From assembly GCA_947178475.1 (NCBI GenBank), contig CAMWYM010000001.1, forward strand, positions 1 to 64,000: a stretch of 64,000 nt of DNA, written 5' to 3'. Position numbers and translations under genes: made by a program. Below the pieces are notes generated by a model. It was not told where the DNA came from, did no database searches, and saw nothing but the letters and a program-made list of their open reading frames with translations. Of the stretch, positions 44,380 through 52,649 are shown piece after piece. Source of the DNA: an uncultured Clostridium sp. (GTDB lineage: Bacteria; Bacillota; Clostridia; Lachnospirales; Lachnospiraceae). Within the stretch, counting starts at the first letter, position 1; the number at the start of each line of letters is the position of its first letter.

Positions 44380-44988
44380 CTATACACTGTGTACTGCTTT
44401 CACAAATTCCATTATTTTTTTACGGCTTTTTCCTATGCCATTATCATTTTCTACTCCGGAGCTGGTGTCGGCTCCCCAAAGCCCGGTAGCCTTTAGGGCG
44501 GCGGCGACATTTTCGGGAGTCAGACCGCCGGCAAGGAGAGCGGGTTTTGTATCAAGAGGAATATTCTTTAGCAGTGACCAGTCGAAGGTTTTTCCTTCTC
44601 CCGGAGCCTGAGCATCAAAGATATATCCGATTACCCTGTCGTTTTTTTGAAAACGCTCATACTGTGACAGGTCGCTTACATTAAAGGCCTTAATGATTGG
44701 AATAGAAATGCTGTCTAACAGTGCGTCACTGATATTACCGTGAATTTGTACAATGCGAAAACCGGTTTGTTCGATAATGTGAAGCTGTTCGGCTGTCGGA
44801 CAGACGGTTACTGCAACGGGGAGGATACCGGAATCCAGTTCTTTGATAATGGAGCTGGCCTTCTGGGGTGATATATTACGCTTGCTCTGCGGAAAAAACT
44901 GGACAAAGCCTGCGTAGTCTGTCCGGGCTTCGTTTAGATATTCTGCTTCTTCTATTTCTGTAATACCACAGATTTTAACCTTTTTCAT
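44380..44988 (-). CDS. trpF: Phosphoribosylanthranilate isomerase
   Basis: Catalyses the Amadori rearrangement in tryptophan synthesis. The start at 44988 (MKKVKICGITEIEEAEYL, 202 residues) follows AGAGGT; the frame is open further upstream but that part overlaps the promoter. The TIM-barrel pattern is clear: catalytic cysteine in KICGI, AGFVQFFPQSKRNIS, VQIHGN, the catalytic aspartate region IFDAQAPGEGKTFDW, LLAGGLTPENV and GADTSSGVE. No other trp gene is in the window, so it is separated from the usual operon. Confidence 0.93.
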   Translation of the reverse strand: MKKVKICGITEIEEAEYLNEARTDYAGFVQFFPQSKRNISPQKASSIIKELDSGILPVAVTVCPTAEQLHIIEQTGFRIVQIHGNISDALLDSISIPIIKAFNVSDLSQYERFQKNDRVIGYIFDAQAPGEGKTFDWSLLKNIPLDTKPALLAGGLTPENVAAALKATGLWGADTSSGVENDNGIGKSRKKIMEFVKAVHSV

Positions 44989-45052
44989 GATTGATACCTC
45001 TTTAATATTGATTTTTACCAGGAACTCAGAGGAGTTTATAAGTAATATATTT

Positions 45053-45081
45053 AGTATAGCCATAAAGATATATTTTGGCAA
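45053..45081 (-). promoter_or_regulatory. trpF promoter
   Basis: On the minus strand: TTGCCA (plus 45076-45081), 17 bases, TATACT (plus 45053-45058). A small AACTC/GAGTT hairpin follows in the leader. Confidence 0.65.
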
Positions 45082-45152
45082 ATGCTAAATTAAGTTGTCT
45101 GGAACGGTTTGGACTTAAGAGTACTTTTTACGGGTTGACCAAGCGGACGCTC

Positions 45153-45292
45153 CAGATTTGATAAAATTGTTTCCAAACGGGGCACGCGTGTGCTTAGTTG
45201 CGTTCGTAACGGTACATAAGGCTGCAAAAAACGCAGCCTAAGTACCGACGGACGCAAATAGCCCCTATTGGAAATCAATTTTATCAAATCTG
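45153..45292. repeat. 140-base imperfect palindrome, possible MITE-like or structured repeat
   Basis: The ends are exact 17-base inverted repeats (CAGATTTGATAAAATTG at 45153-45169 and its complement at 45276-45292). Moving inward: TTTCCAA/TTGGAAA, GGGG/CCCC, a ten-base TTGCGTTCGT/ACGGACGCAA helix, CGGTAC/GTACCG and GGCTGC/GCAGCC around AAAAAAC. There is no transposase and no convincing target duplication (CGCTC on the left, AAGCTG on the right). It sits between divergent trpF and a chemoreceptor gene. Flanks 45082-45152 and 45293-45357 show nothing else. Confidence 0.75.
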
Positions 45293-45357
45293 AAGCTGTT
45301 AACTGGTTAATCTGTGAAAAGCAACAAATTAAGGAGAGACATTTAAAAAATTCTTTG

Positions 45358-45386
45358 TTGTTTTATTAAAAAGAACATGTTATAAT
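45358..45386 (+). promoter_or_regulatory. Promoter of the chemoreceptor gene
   Basis: TTGTTT (45358-45363), 17 bases, TATAAT (45381-45386) with an upstream TG. Chemotaxis genes often use sigma-D, but this site is sigma-A-like. Confidence 0.6.
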
Positions 45387-45454
45387 CAAACGATATAGTA
45401 CATCTAAGGAGAATGTTAAGATATAAATATATTAAGGGGAGGATTACATAGGAT

Positions 45455-47164
45455 ATGAAGAAAGGCTTTAAAATTACGGCTAAGATTATTATGATGGTTT
45501 TGTTTCCGCTTATGTTCATCAGTGTGACGGGAATTATCATGGCAGGCAGCAATCAGGAGGATACCGCTTATAGATTGGTTGAGGAGAAGCTTGGGGCGGT
45601 GGCATGGAACGTGGACAGAATATATGACCTTTTTTCGGAAGGGGATTATAGTTACGATGGTGGAGTGTTAAAAAAGGGAGAACAGGTGTTGTCGGAGGAT
45701 TACAGCCTTGTTGACCAGATTAAGCAGGACACCAATTTAGAGGTTACCTTGTTCTGGGGAAATGAAAGAGCGGTAACTACGGTAACGGATGAAAAGGGAA
45801 AACGTGCAATCGGTACAACGATTGATGCAGATTTTGCAAAGGATATTCTGAACGGTAAGGAAAAAAGCCATTTTGCTCAGGATATTGAGATTGCCGGAGC
45901 AGATTACTGCGGGTATTATATCCCAATGACTCAGGGGAATGGTGATGTTGTGGGACTTATCTTTACCGGACGTGCAAAGGAGGACGTGGAAAAGGATATT
46001 CGGAATAGTCAGACCCAAATGGCAGTGGGGATGGTTATTATTTTCGTTATCGCTTTGATTATTATTGTGTTCTTGGTCGGAAAAATTATTAAAGCCCTTA
46101 AAGCTACAATCAGCCGTTTGGACGATGTGGCATCAGGTAAGCTGGATTTTGAGATGCAGGAAAAAATGATGCAGCGGGCTGATGAGATTGGTGAGATGTC
46201 ACATTCCATTCAGGGACTGATTAATGAATTTAAAGCTATATTGATTGACCTTTCCCGGAGTTCACAGAATTTGGAAAGCTTTTCTGAAGAGTTTAGCTCT
46301 TCCTTTGATTCGATTTCAGAGAATATTTCAAGTGTGAATGTTGCGATAGATGAGATTGCCAACGGAGCAACCTCGCAGGCGGGTGAGACAGCAGAGACTA
46401 ATCGTGAGATTTCTAACATGGGTGATTCCATTGAAGAGGCAGCAGGGGATATTGAGGTACTTAATCAGAATTCTGTCAAAATGAAGGATTATTCTGAGCT
46501 GGCTGAGAAGACATTGAATGAGCTGGTGACCATTTCAGAGCAGACAAGCCGCGCAATTGATGAAGTTAAGGAGCAGACGAATCTGACCAACGAATCTGCC
46601 CAGGCAATACAGAATGCAACAGATATGATCACCAGTGTTGCGGCTCAGACCAATATGCTGTCTTTGAATGCCAGCATTGAAGCGGCAAGAGCCGGTGAGA
46701 ATGGAAAGGGGTTTGCAGTAGTTGCAGATGAGATAAGGAATCTTTCCGAGCAGTCGAGACATTCTGCCGAGGAGATTTCTGCAATCGTGGCAGAGCTTAT
46801 TCGTAATTCCAATACCAGTGTGGTGACGATGAATCGTGTATCTGGCAGTGTGCAGGAGCAGAACGACAAGTTGGGAAATACAAAGGAGATGTTTGTATCA
46901 TTGAATAATGAGATTGCATCAGTTTCCGACGGTGTAGAGCGTATCCGACACAGCATGGAGGCATTAGGGGAGATGAAGGACACTGTTATGATGGGTGTGG
47001 AGCAGTTGGCGGCTATCGCAGAGGAAAATGCTGCATCTACAGAGGAGACATCCGCAGCGATGATTGAGCTTCATAACATTGTACAGCAGTGTCATGGACA
47101 GACAAAGGATTTGGTTCAGATTTCTCTTGAACTGAATGAGCATACAAAACGGTTTTCTTTATAG
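45455..47164 (+). CDS. Methyl-accepting chemotaxis protein
   Basis: A 569-residue transmembrane chemoreceptor. Membrane helix 1 is at about 8-31, a periplasmic-side sensor of about 155 residues follows (Cache-like, with EVTLFWGNERAVTTV and GYYIPMTQGNGDVVGLIFTG), then helix 2 at about 190-210, a HAMP region and a signalling domain from 290 to the end. The receptor tip is readable as NASIEAARAGENGKGFAVVA and DEIRNLSEQSR. The ligand is unknown. AAGGGGAGGATT precedes the ATG by 14 bases. Its stop lies close before the COG3581 gene. Confidence 0.94.
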   Translation: MKKGFKITAKIIMMVLFPLMFISVTGIIMAGSNQEDTAYRLVEEKLGAVAWNVDRIYDLFSEGDYSYDGGVLKKGEQVLSEDYSLVDQIKQDTNLEVTLFWGNERAVTTVTDEKGKRAIGTTIDADFAKDILNGKEKSHFAQDIEIAGADYCGYYIPMTQGNGDVVGLIFTGRAKEDVEKDIRNSQTQMAVGMVIIFVIALIIIVFLVGKIIKALKATISRLDDVASGKLDFEMQEKMMQRADEIGEMSHSIQGLINEFKAILIDLSRSSQNLESFSEEFSSSFDSISENISSVNVAIDEIANGATSQAGETAETNREISNMGDSIEEAAGDIEVLNQNSVKMKDYSELAEKTLNELVTISEQTSRAIDEVKEQTNLTNESAQAIQNATDMITSVAAQTNMLSLNASIEAARAGENGKGFAVVADEIRNLSEQSRHSAEEISAIVAELIRNSNTSVVTMNRVSGSVQEQNDKLGNTKEMFVSLNNEIASVSDGVERIRHSMEALGEMKDTVMMGVEQLAAIAEENAASTEETSAAMIELHNIVQQCHGQTKDLVQISLELNEHTKRFSL

Positions 47165-47186
47165 AGTAAAAAGTGAGAGTGTTTAC

Positions 47187-48500
47187 ATGACTGAATTATC
47201 ATATGACGGCAATTTGGCTTTGGCAGAAACAACGGTGTCCTCGGAGGAGGGCACCGTAAAATATCCGGAATTTACCAAGGAAATGAAGGCAACACATACA
47301 ATATTAATACCTAATGCGCTTCCGGTTCATTTTAGCTTGATGGGCTCCGTATTCCGGGAAAATGGATATAAGGTTGATTTTTTGAACTATTCGGGACAGG
47401 AAATTATTGATACCGGATTAAAATATGTGCATAATGATGCCTGTTATCCGGCAATTATTGTGATAGGGCAGTTGATTTATGCGTTGGAATCAGGTGACTA
47501 TGACCCTCATAAAACGGCACTGATGCTGTATCAGACCGGTGGAGGATGTCGTGCATCAAACTATGTGCATTTATTGAGAAAAGGATTAAAGGATGCAGGA
47601 TATGAATATGTACCGGTAGTGTCCATTAACTTTGGTGGGATTGAGAAGAACAGTGGTTTTAAGGTGACTGCTCCGATGTTTTTAAAGGGATTGATTACCT
47701 GGCTGTACGGAGATTATATGATGCTTTTGCGCAATCAGGTCCTACCCTATGAGAAAGAGCCGGGTACCTGCAAGGCGATAATGGAGCGCTGGACAGAGAA
47801 ATTAACGACACAGATACGTTATAACAGAGGGATTTCCAGAAGGGCAATCCGCAAGAATTTTATCGCCATCGCAGAGGAGTTTAGCAAAGTTCCGATGAAC
47901 AGGGTGAAGAAACCGAAGGTCGGAATTGTCGGAGAAATCTATGTAAAATATGCAGATTTTGGCAATAACCACCTGCAGGATTATCTGGTGGAGCAGGGCG
48001 CAGAGATTATGGTTCCGGGTATTATAGGATTTGCTCTTTACAGTCTTAACATTGGTATGGAAAATTATAATCTCTATGGTGAAAAAAGCGGAGTATTTTT
48101 TAGCAGGCTGGCAGTGAAATATGTGGAGCTGCTTGAGGAGATTATGCTGTCGGTCCTCAAGGATTATCCGCAGTTTCAGGCACCAATTCCATTTAAAAGT
48201 CTGAAGAAACTGGGGGAGCATAACATTAATCGTGGTGTCTGTATGGGTGAGGGATGGCTGTTGACAGCCGAGATGGCAGAGCTGATTGAAAAGGGGTACA
48301 AAAATATTGTGTGTGTACAGCCATTTGGCTGTCTGCCAAATCATATTGTCGGTAAGGGAATGATTCGCCGGTTGAATGGGAAGTATAGTGATGCTAATAT
48401 TTGTGCTATTGACTATGATCCGGGGGCAACAAAAGTCAATCAGGAAAATCGTATTAAGCTGATGCTGGCGATTGCTAATGAAAAGCTGCAGCAGGTGTGA
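47187..48500 (+). CDS. Acyl-CoA dehydratase activase-related protein (COG3581 type), stand-alone
   Basis: A 437-residue protein matching the C-terminal third of large 2-hydroxyacyl-CoA dehydratase/activase fusion proteins. Probable iron-sulphur cysteines lie in NDACYPAI, TGGGCRASNY, NRGVCMGEGW and VQPFGCLPNH. The ATP-binding activase domain is absent, so it needs a partner encoded elsewhere. The start at 47187 (MTELSYDGNLALAE) is preferred; the frame opens earlier inside the chemoreceptor gene. It is 22 bases after that gene and may share its transcript. Physiological role unknown. Confidence 0.82.
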   Translation: MTELSYDGNLALAETTVSSEEGTVKYPEFTKEMKATHTILIPNALPVHFSLMGSVFRENGYKVDFLNYSGQEIIDTGLKYVHNDACYPAIIVIGQLIYALESGDYDPHKTALMLYQTGGGCRASNYVHLLRKGLKDAGYEYVPVVSINFGGIEKNSGFKVTAPMFLKGLITWLYGDYMMLLRNQVLPYEKEPGTCKAIMERWTEKLTTQIRYNRGISRRAIRKNFIAIAEEFSKVPMNRVKKPKVGIVGEIYVKYADFGNNHLQDYLVEQGAEIMVPGIIGFALYSLNIGMENYNLYGEKSGVFFSRLAVKYVELLEEIMLSVLKDYPQFQAPIPFKSLKKLGEHNINRGVCMGEGWLLTAEMAELIEKGYKNIVCVQPFGCLPNHIVGKGMIRRLNGKYSDANICAIDYDPGATKVNQENRIKLMLAIANEKLQQV

Positions 48501-48580
48501 GCCGGTATATGGCTACCTGGCCTGCTGTACAGAGAAAGGCTGTAGGTATAAAGTAAGAATAGGATATAGGATAGGAATGG

Positions 48581-48612
48581 AGCATCGACTTTTGTTGATG
48601 CTAATCCTTTTT
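48581..48612 (+). terminator. Hairpin with T tract before larE
   Basis: AGCATCGAC (48581-48589) pairs with GTTGATGCT (48594-48602) around TTTT, followed by AATCCTTTTTAT. It probably ends the upstream transcript; it also lies close enough to larE to act as an attenuator. Confidence 0.6.
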
Positions 48613-48632
48613 ATATGGAAGGTACGGGAAAT

Positions 48633-49484
48633 ATGGAACGAGTAATGGATATTCCAGAGAACTTGAGAGATAAGTGGGAAGGTCTTAAACAATATTTGAA
48701 GGAATTTGACAGCGTGGCAGTGGCATTTTCCGGTGGAGTCGATTCAACCTTTTTATTAAAAGTAGCTCATGAGGTGTTAGGGGACAGAGCGGTAGCAGTA
48801 ACCGTTCAGTCCTGTTTTTTTCCGGAGAGGGAAATGGACGAAACCCGGCTGTTTTGTCAGCGTGAAGGAATCCGCCAGTTAATCTGCGAGTCGAACGGAC
48901 TGGAGATAGAAGGTTTGGCAGAAAATCCGAAGAACCGCTGTTATCTTTGTAAGAAAAATTTATTAGAAAAAATGTGGCAGGCTGCCCGTCATGAGAATAT
49001 CCATTGTCTTGTTGAAGGGTCAAATACAGATGATATGAAGGATTATCGACCGGGAATGCAGGCCGTGTCAGAGCAGCAGGTGAGAAGTCCTTTGAGGGAG
49101 ATGAATCTCAGTAAGGAAGAGATTCGCATTCTTTCAAGAGCGCTTTTACTGCCTACATGGGAAAAGCCGTCTTTTGCCTGTCTTGCTTCAAGGTTCGTCT
49201 ATGGAGAGAGGATTACCGAAGAGAAGCTGGCTATGGTCGAAAAAGCCGAACAACTGCTATCGGAATGTGGATTTCGTCAGATGCGGGTACGCATTCATGG
49301 TATGTCGGCACGTATAGAGGTTCCGGCAACGGAACTGAAAAGGCTGGTACAGAAAGATATTCGGGAGAGGATTGTCTCAGAATTTAAGGAATATGGATTT
49401 AATTATGTCAGTGTAGATTTACAGGGTTATCGGACCGGAAGCATGAATGAAGTGGTAATGTCAGATACCGTGTCGGATGGATAA
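48633..49484 (+). CDS. larE: LarE-type sulfurtransferase (nickel-pincer cofactor family)
   Basis: LarE inserts sulphur into the pyridinium precursor of the nickel-pincer nucleotide cofactor of lactate racemase-type enzymes. The 283-residue protein has the PP-loop AFSGGVDSTFLLK near 31, then EGSNTDD and PTWEKPSFACLASRF. Cysteines at about 103, 106 and 183 (NRCYLC and SFACLAS) fit the three-cysteine, iron-sulphur version rather than the single sacrificial cysteine version. The start at 48633 follows GGAAGGTACGGG. No larB, larC or larA is nearby. Confidence 0.88.
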   Translation: MERVMDIPENLRDKWEGLKQYLKEFDSVAVAFSGGVDSTFLLKVAHEVLGDRAVAVTVQSCFFPEREMDETRLFCQREGIRQLICESNGLEIEGLAENPKNRCYLCKKNLLEKMWQAARHENIHCLVEGSNTDDMKDYRPGMQAVSEQQVRSPLREMNLSKEEIRILSRALLLPTWEKPSFACLASRFVYGERITEEKLAMVEKAEQLLSECGFRQMRVRIHGMSARIEVPATELKRLVQKDIRERIVSEFKEYGFNYVSVDLQGYRTGSMNEVVMSDTVSDG

Positions 49485-49574
49485 GCAGTTATGAGCAGTA
49501 GGCGATCGTTGTTAAGATGAAAAGTATGTCCGATAGATAAACGTATATTGATAAGCAGAAGATGGAGGAGCAAG

Positions 49575-50939
49575 ATGAGAAAAGGTATGGATTTAGATAT
49601 GACACAAGGTAAGCCGATGAGACTTATTTTGTTATTCTCCCTGCCGATTTTATTTGGCAATATCTTTCAACAATTATATAATGTAATTGACACAGCGGTG
49701 GTGGGAAATGTGCTGGGAGATAATGCACTGGCAGCAGTGGGTGCCTCCAGTCCTTTTTTCGCTATGGTGACGGTAATTGCCACCGGCTCTACCAATGGAT
49801 TTTCTATCATTTTGGCGAGGTATTATGGTGCTAAGGATAGCGACAGCCTCAAAAAGGCATTGTTTATGACGTATGTGTTTTCAGCGTTGCTGTCAGTTAT
49901 CCTGACTGTGGCAGCTCTTATCGGAATCAGACCGTTGATGCGGCTTTTGGGGACACCGGATTCGATAATGACGGATTGTGTCAGCTATCTTAGGATTGCT
50001 TTAGGCGGGCTGGCAGTGACTATCTGTTACAATATGTTTGCCGGTGTTATGCGTGCTATTGGCAATAGTGTTATGCCGTTGGTGTTTCTGATTATCGCTT
50101 CTGTTATTAATGTGGTTCTGGATTTCTGGTTTGTTGCCGGTCTGAGGATGGGGGTGGGCGGTGCCGCCTTGGCGACGGTGATTGCCCAACTGGTTTCCGT
50201 GGTTGCCTGTATCTGGTATATGGCAGTAAGGTGCAGGGATTTACACATTACGAGAGAGCATATGGTTTTTGAGAAAAAGATTGCAATGGATTTGGTGTCT
50301 ACTGCATTTTCAATGGCGTTGATGCTGTTGGTAGTGTCCATTGGCAATGTGGCACTGCAAAGTTCGGTCAATAGTTTTAATGAAGAGGTTATTGCCGCTC
50401 ACACAGTAGCACGGAAAATACTTGATCTGTTTCTTGTGGTATTTAGCACGGTGTCTGTCACTGCATCTACTTTTGCCAGTCAGAATTACGGGGCAGGAAG
50501 GATTGACCGTATTAAGACCGGAATATTGGACAGTTTGCTTCTGGGGTATGTGTGGAGTACATTTGGAATATTGGTTGCATTTTTGGCAGGACCTTTTCTT
50601 GCTAGAGGACTGACCGGTTCGACTAATCCGGTGGTTATTGATACAGCGGTGAAGTACATACGAATTAATTTTCCGTTCTTTTATTGTCTTGTTCCATTGT
50701 TGGTTTTACGTTCCTCCTTGCAGGGGCTGAATCGAAAAATAGTACCGATTATCGGGAGTGCTATTGAATTGATTGGGAAGTTTGTAGTGGTTGCTTATCT
50801 GGCACCAAAGCTGGGATATCTTGGTGTGTGTATCTCAGAGCCGATTATCTGGACTGTGTGTATGTGTCTGGTAAGTTGGGATTTCATCGCTCATGTGCTT
50901 CACGGCAGTGTGCTGAAGATGGGGAATGGAACAGATTGA
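49575..50939 (+). CDS. MATE-family efflux transporter
   Basis: A 454-residue drug or metabolite/cation antiporter with about twelve membrane segments. Typical sequence: LDMTQGKPMRLILLFSLPIL, FQQLYNVIDTAVVGNVLG, ALAAVGASSPF, GSTNGFSIILARYYGAKD and the second-half counterpart TVSVTASTFASQNYGAGR. The start at 49575 follows GGAGGAGCAAG; a more upstream ATG in frame lacks a ribosome binding site. It lies 90 bases after larE in the same direction, with no functional link evident. A weak terminator follows. Confidence 0.92.
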   Translation: MRKGMDLDMTQGKPMRLILLFSLPILFGNIFQQLYNVIDTAVVGNVLGDNALAAVGASSPFFAMVTVIATGSTNGFSIILARYYGAKDSDSLKKALFMTYVFSALLSVILTVAALIGIRPLMRLLGTPDSIMTDCVSYLRIALGGLAVTICYNMFAGVMRAIGNSVMPLVFLIIASVINVVLDFWFVAGLRMGVGGAALATVIAQLVSVVACIWYMAVRCRDLHITREHMVFEKKIAMDLVSTAFSMALMLLVVSIGNVALQSSVNSFNEEVIAAHTVARKILDLFLVVFSTVSVTASTFASQNYGAGRIDRIKTGILDSLLLGYVWSTFGILVAFLAGPFLARGLTGSTNPVVIDTAVKYIRINFPFFYCLVPLLVLRSSLQGLNRKIVPIIGSAIELIGKFVVVAYLAPKLGYLGVCISEPIIWTVCMCLVSWDFIAHVLHGSVLKMGNGTD

Positions 50940-50980
50940 TAGCGCCCATGCTCTGCAGATGGTTAAAGCGGACGGGTGCG

Positions 50981-51006
50981 TTGAGCAGTAAAGCTCAGTA
51001 TTTTTA
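50981..51006 (+). terminator. Probable weak terminator after the MATE gene
   Basis: TTGAGC (50981-50986) pairs with GCTCAG (50993-50998) around AGTAAA, followed by TATTTTTAAA. Confidence 0.5.
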
Positions 51007-51045
51007 AATTATTTTACTTTGGTTATAGAAAAATAACATAATAAA

Positions 51046-51054
51046 TGATATACT
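51046..51054 (+). promoter_or_regulatory. Extended -10 promoter for the DegV gene
   Basis: TGATATACT (51046-51054). The -35 region is poor. The leader is about 65 bases. Confidence 0.5.
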
Positions 51055-51125
51055 ATGTTTTGAAATGCGACAAATTGTGAGAAAAAGTCGAATAACTTAT
51101 TCGAGATGAAAGGATAGGAAAGAAT

Positions 51126-51986
51126 ATGGAACAAATTGCGATTATTACGGATTCCTGTGCCGATGTACCGGAGGAATGGAGAGAGAAGTATAAAATACAC
51201 GTGCTGCCGATGGTGATTACCTGTCAGGATGGCGAGTACAAGGATGGTGTTACGATTGGTGCTGAGGATATTTATGAGCGGCTGAAAACAGAGCTGCCGA
51301 AGACCAGTACTCCTACCGGAGAGGATATGGAAAAGCTTTTTGATGAGCTTAAGGGACAAGGCATAGAGAAGGTTATTGCGATCATGTTATCTGGAGGGCT
51401 TTCGGGGACAGTGAATCATATGCGGCTGGCTGCAGAGGAGGCTGGACTTGAGACCTGTATTGTGGATTCAAAATCTGCCAGTATAGGCTGTGGTGCGATT
51501 GTTTTGCAGACGGCAATATGGGCAGAAGATGGAATGCCTTATGCCGAGCTTTGTGAAGGTGTAAAGCGTTTGTGTGCAAATACAACGGTATTCTTTTCTA
51601 TCGATACTCTGGAATACCTGCAAAAGGGAGGTCGAATCGGAAAGGCTACAGCCATAGTGGGAACAGCGCTTAGCATTAAGCCTATTCTATCCTTTGATGA
51701 GGACGGAGAAATTTATACTCCGGCAAAGGTTCATGGGCATAAAATGGTGGAAAAGAAGCTGTTATCACTGGTGGAGGAAAAGATAAACGATCCAACATAT
51801 CAAGGTAAACGTTATAATATTGTGGTGGCAGATGGCGGCGCACCGGAGGAGAGGGATAAGCTGGAAGATAAAATGAAAAAAATGTTTCCGGATTATCAGC
51901 ATTTGTTCTGTGCAAGGATTGGAGCTGCGCTGAGTACCTATCTGGGTGATGGTCTGCTGGGAGCAGGTGTACAGTTTATTGATTAA
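51126..51986 (+). CDS. DegV-family fatty-acid-binding protein
   Basis: A 286-residue cytoplasmic protein of the DegV/FakB family, which presents fatty acids to the kinase FakA for phospholipid synthesis. Motifs: IAIITDSCADVPEEWREKY at the start, KTSTPTGEDMEKLF, MLSGGLSGTVNHMRLA binding the carboxyl group, IVDSKSASIGCG and FSIDTLEYLQKGGRIGKA, closing with GAALSTYLGDGLLG. No fakA is in the window. The following peptidase gene begins 31 bases later, so they may share a transcript. Confidence 0.9.
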   Translation: MEQIAIITDSCADVPEEWREKYKIHVLPMVITCQDGEYKDGVTIGAEDIYERLKTELPKTSTPTGEDMEKLFDELKGQGIEKVIAIMLSGGLSGTVNHMRLAAEEAGLETCIVDSKSASIGCGAIVLQTAIWAEDGMPYAELCEGVKRLCANTTVFFSIDTLEYLQKGGRIGKATAIVGTALSIKPILSFDEDGEIYTPAKVHGHKMVEKKLLSLVEEKINDPTYQGKRYNIVVADGGAPEERDKLEDKMKKMFPDYQHLFCARIGAALSTYLGDGLLGAGVQFID

Positions 51987-52017
51987 GTAGATTGTATAAG
52001 CTGAATGAGGTAACGAA

Positions 52018-52581
52018 ATGACAGATTATATAGATATTGAAGATTTACATATTCGGGTGGAACTGCGCAGAGGTGATCGAAGGACGCTTTCTGTTACGGT
52101 CACCGATAAAGGGGAGCTTTTAGTTAAGGCTCCTCTAGCTATGTCAGAGGACAGGATTAGACGATTTTTAAATCAGAAGAAATTTTGGATTTATAAGCAG
52201 GTAAAGCATCAAATGGAGAGCATGGAAAAACGGGTGAATCGTAGTGAGGAAGAGATTGGAAGGCTGAAGAAACAGGCGAGAATAGCTTTGACGGCACGGA
52301 CGGACTACTATGCAGAGCTTTTACAGGTGAAGTATCAAAAAATACGGATTGGAAGTCAGCGGACAAGGTGGGGAAGCTGTAGCAGCAAAGGGACCATTTC
52401 CTATAACTGGCATTTAGTATTGATGCCGGAGATTATTTTGGATTATGTGGTGGTGCATGAACTCTGTCATCTGATTGAGATGAACCATTCGCCACAGTTT
52501 TGGGACAGAGTAGAGAAAATTCTGCCGGATTACAGAGACAGAAGAGCATGGTTAAAAAAGCATGGAGATGAATATTTATAG
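52018..52581 (+). CDS. YgjP/M48-type metallopeptidase domain protein
   Basis: A 187-residue protein of the DUF45/YgjP family. The zinc-binding site is VVHELCHLIEMNHSPQFW near 143, and IGSQRTRWGSCSSKGTISYNW is the usual preceding stretch. The N-terminus (TVTDKGELLVKAPLAMSEDR) is also family-typical. Substrates are not established; a metal-dependent peptidase is assumed from the HExxH site. No signal peptide. The start is preceded by ATGAGGTAACG. Confidence 0.87.
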   Translation: MTDYIDIEDLHIRVELRRGDRRTLSVTVTDKGELLVKAPLAMSEDRIRRFLNQKKFWIYKQVKHQMESMEKRVNRSEEEIGRLKKQARIALTARTDYYAELLQVKYQKIRIGSQRTRWGSCSSKGTISYNWHLVLMPEIILDYVVVHELCHLIEMNHSPQFWDRVEKILPDYRDRRAWLKKHGDEYL

Positions 52582-52595
52582 AGTGGAGAAAACGC

Positions 52596-52622
52596 ACAGA
52601 TTGACGGTTAATGGCATATACT
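52596..52622 (+). promoter_or_regulatory. Candidate sporulation-type (sigma-K or sigma-E) promoter for the amidase
   Basis: CATATACT (52615-52622) resembles the -10 of mother-cell sigma factors (CATANNNTA for sigma-K), and AC at 52596-52597 stands 17 bases upstream, as a sigma-K -35 would. No good sigma-A promoter was seen here: TTGACG at 52601 lacks a -10 at the right distance. Confidence 0.35.
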
Positions 52623-52649
52623 GATTATGAGTAAATCAGGAGTGCGGTT

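Noticed and set aside
45090..45287. Minus-strand frame of 65 codons through the large palindrome
   Set aside because: It lies entirely in and beside the hairpin, has no ribosome binding site and looks like a by-product of the repeat.
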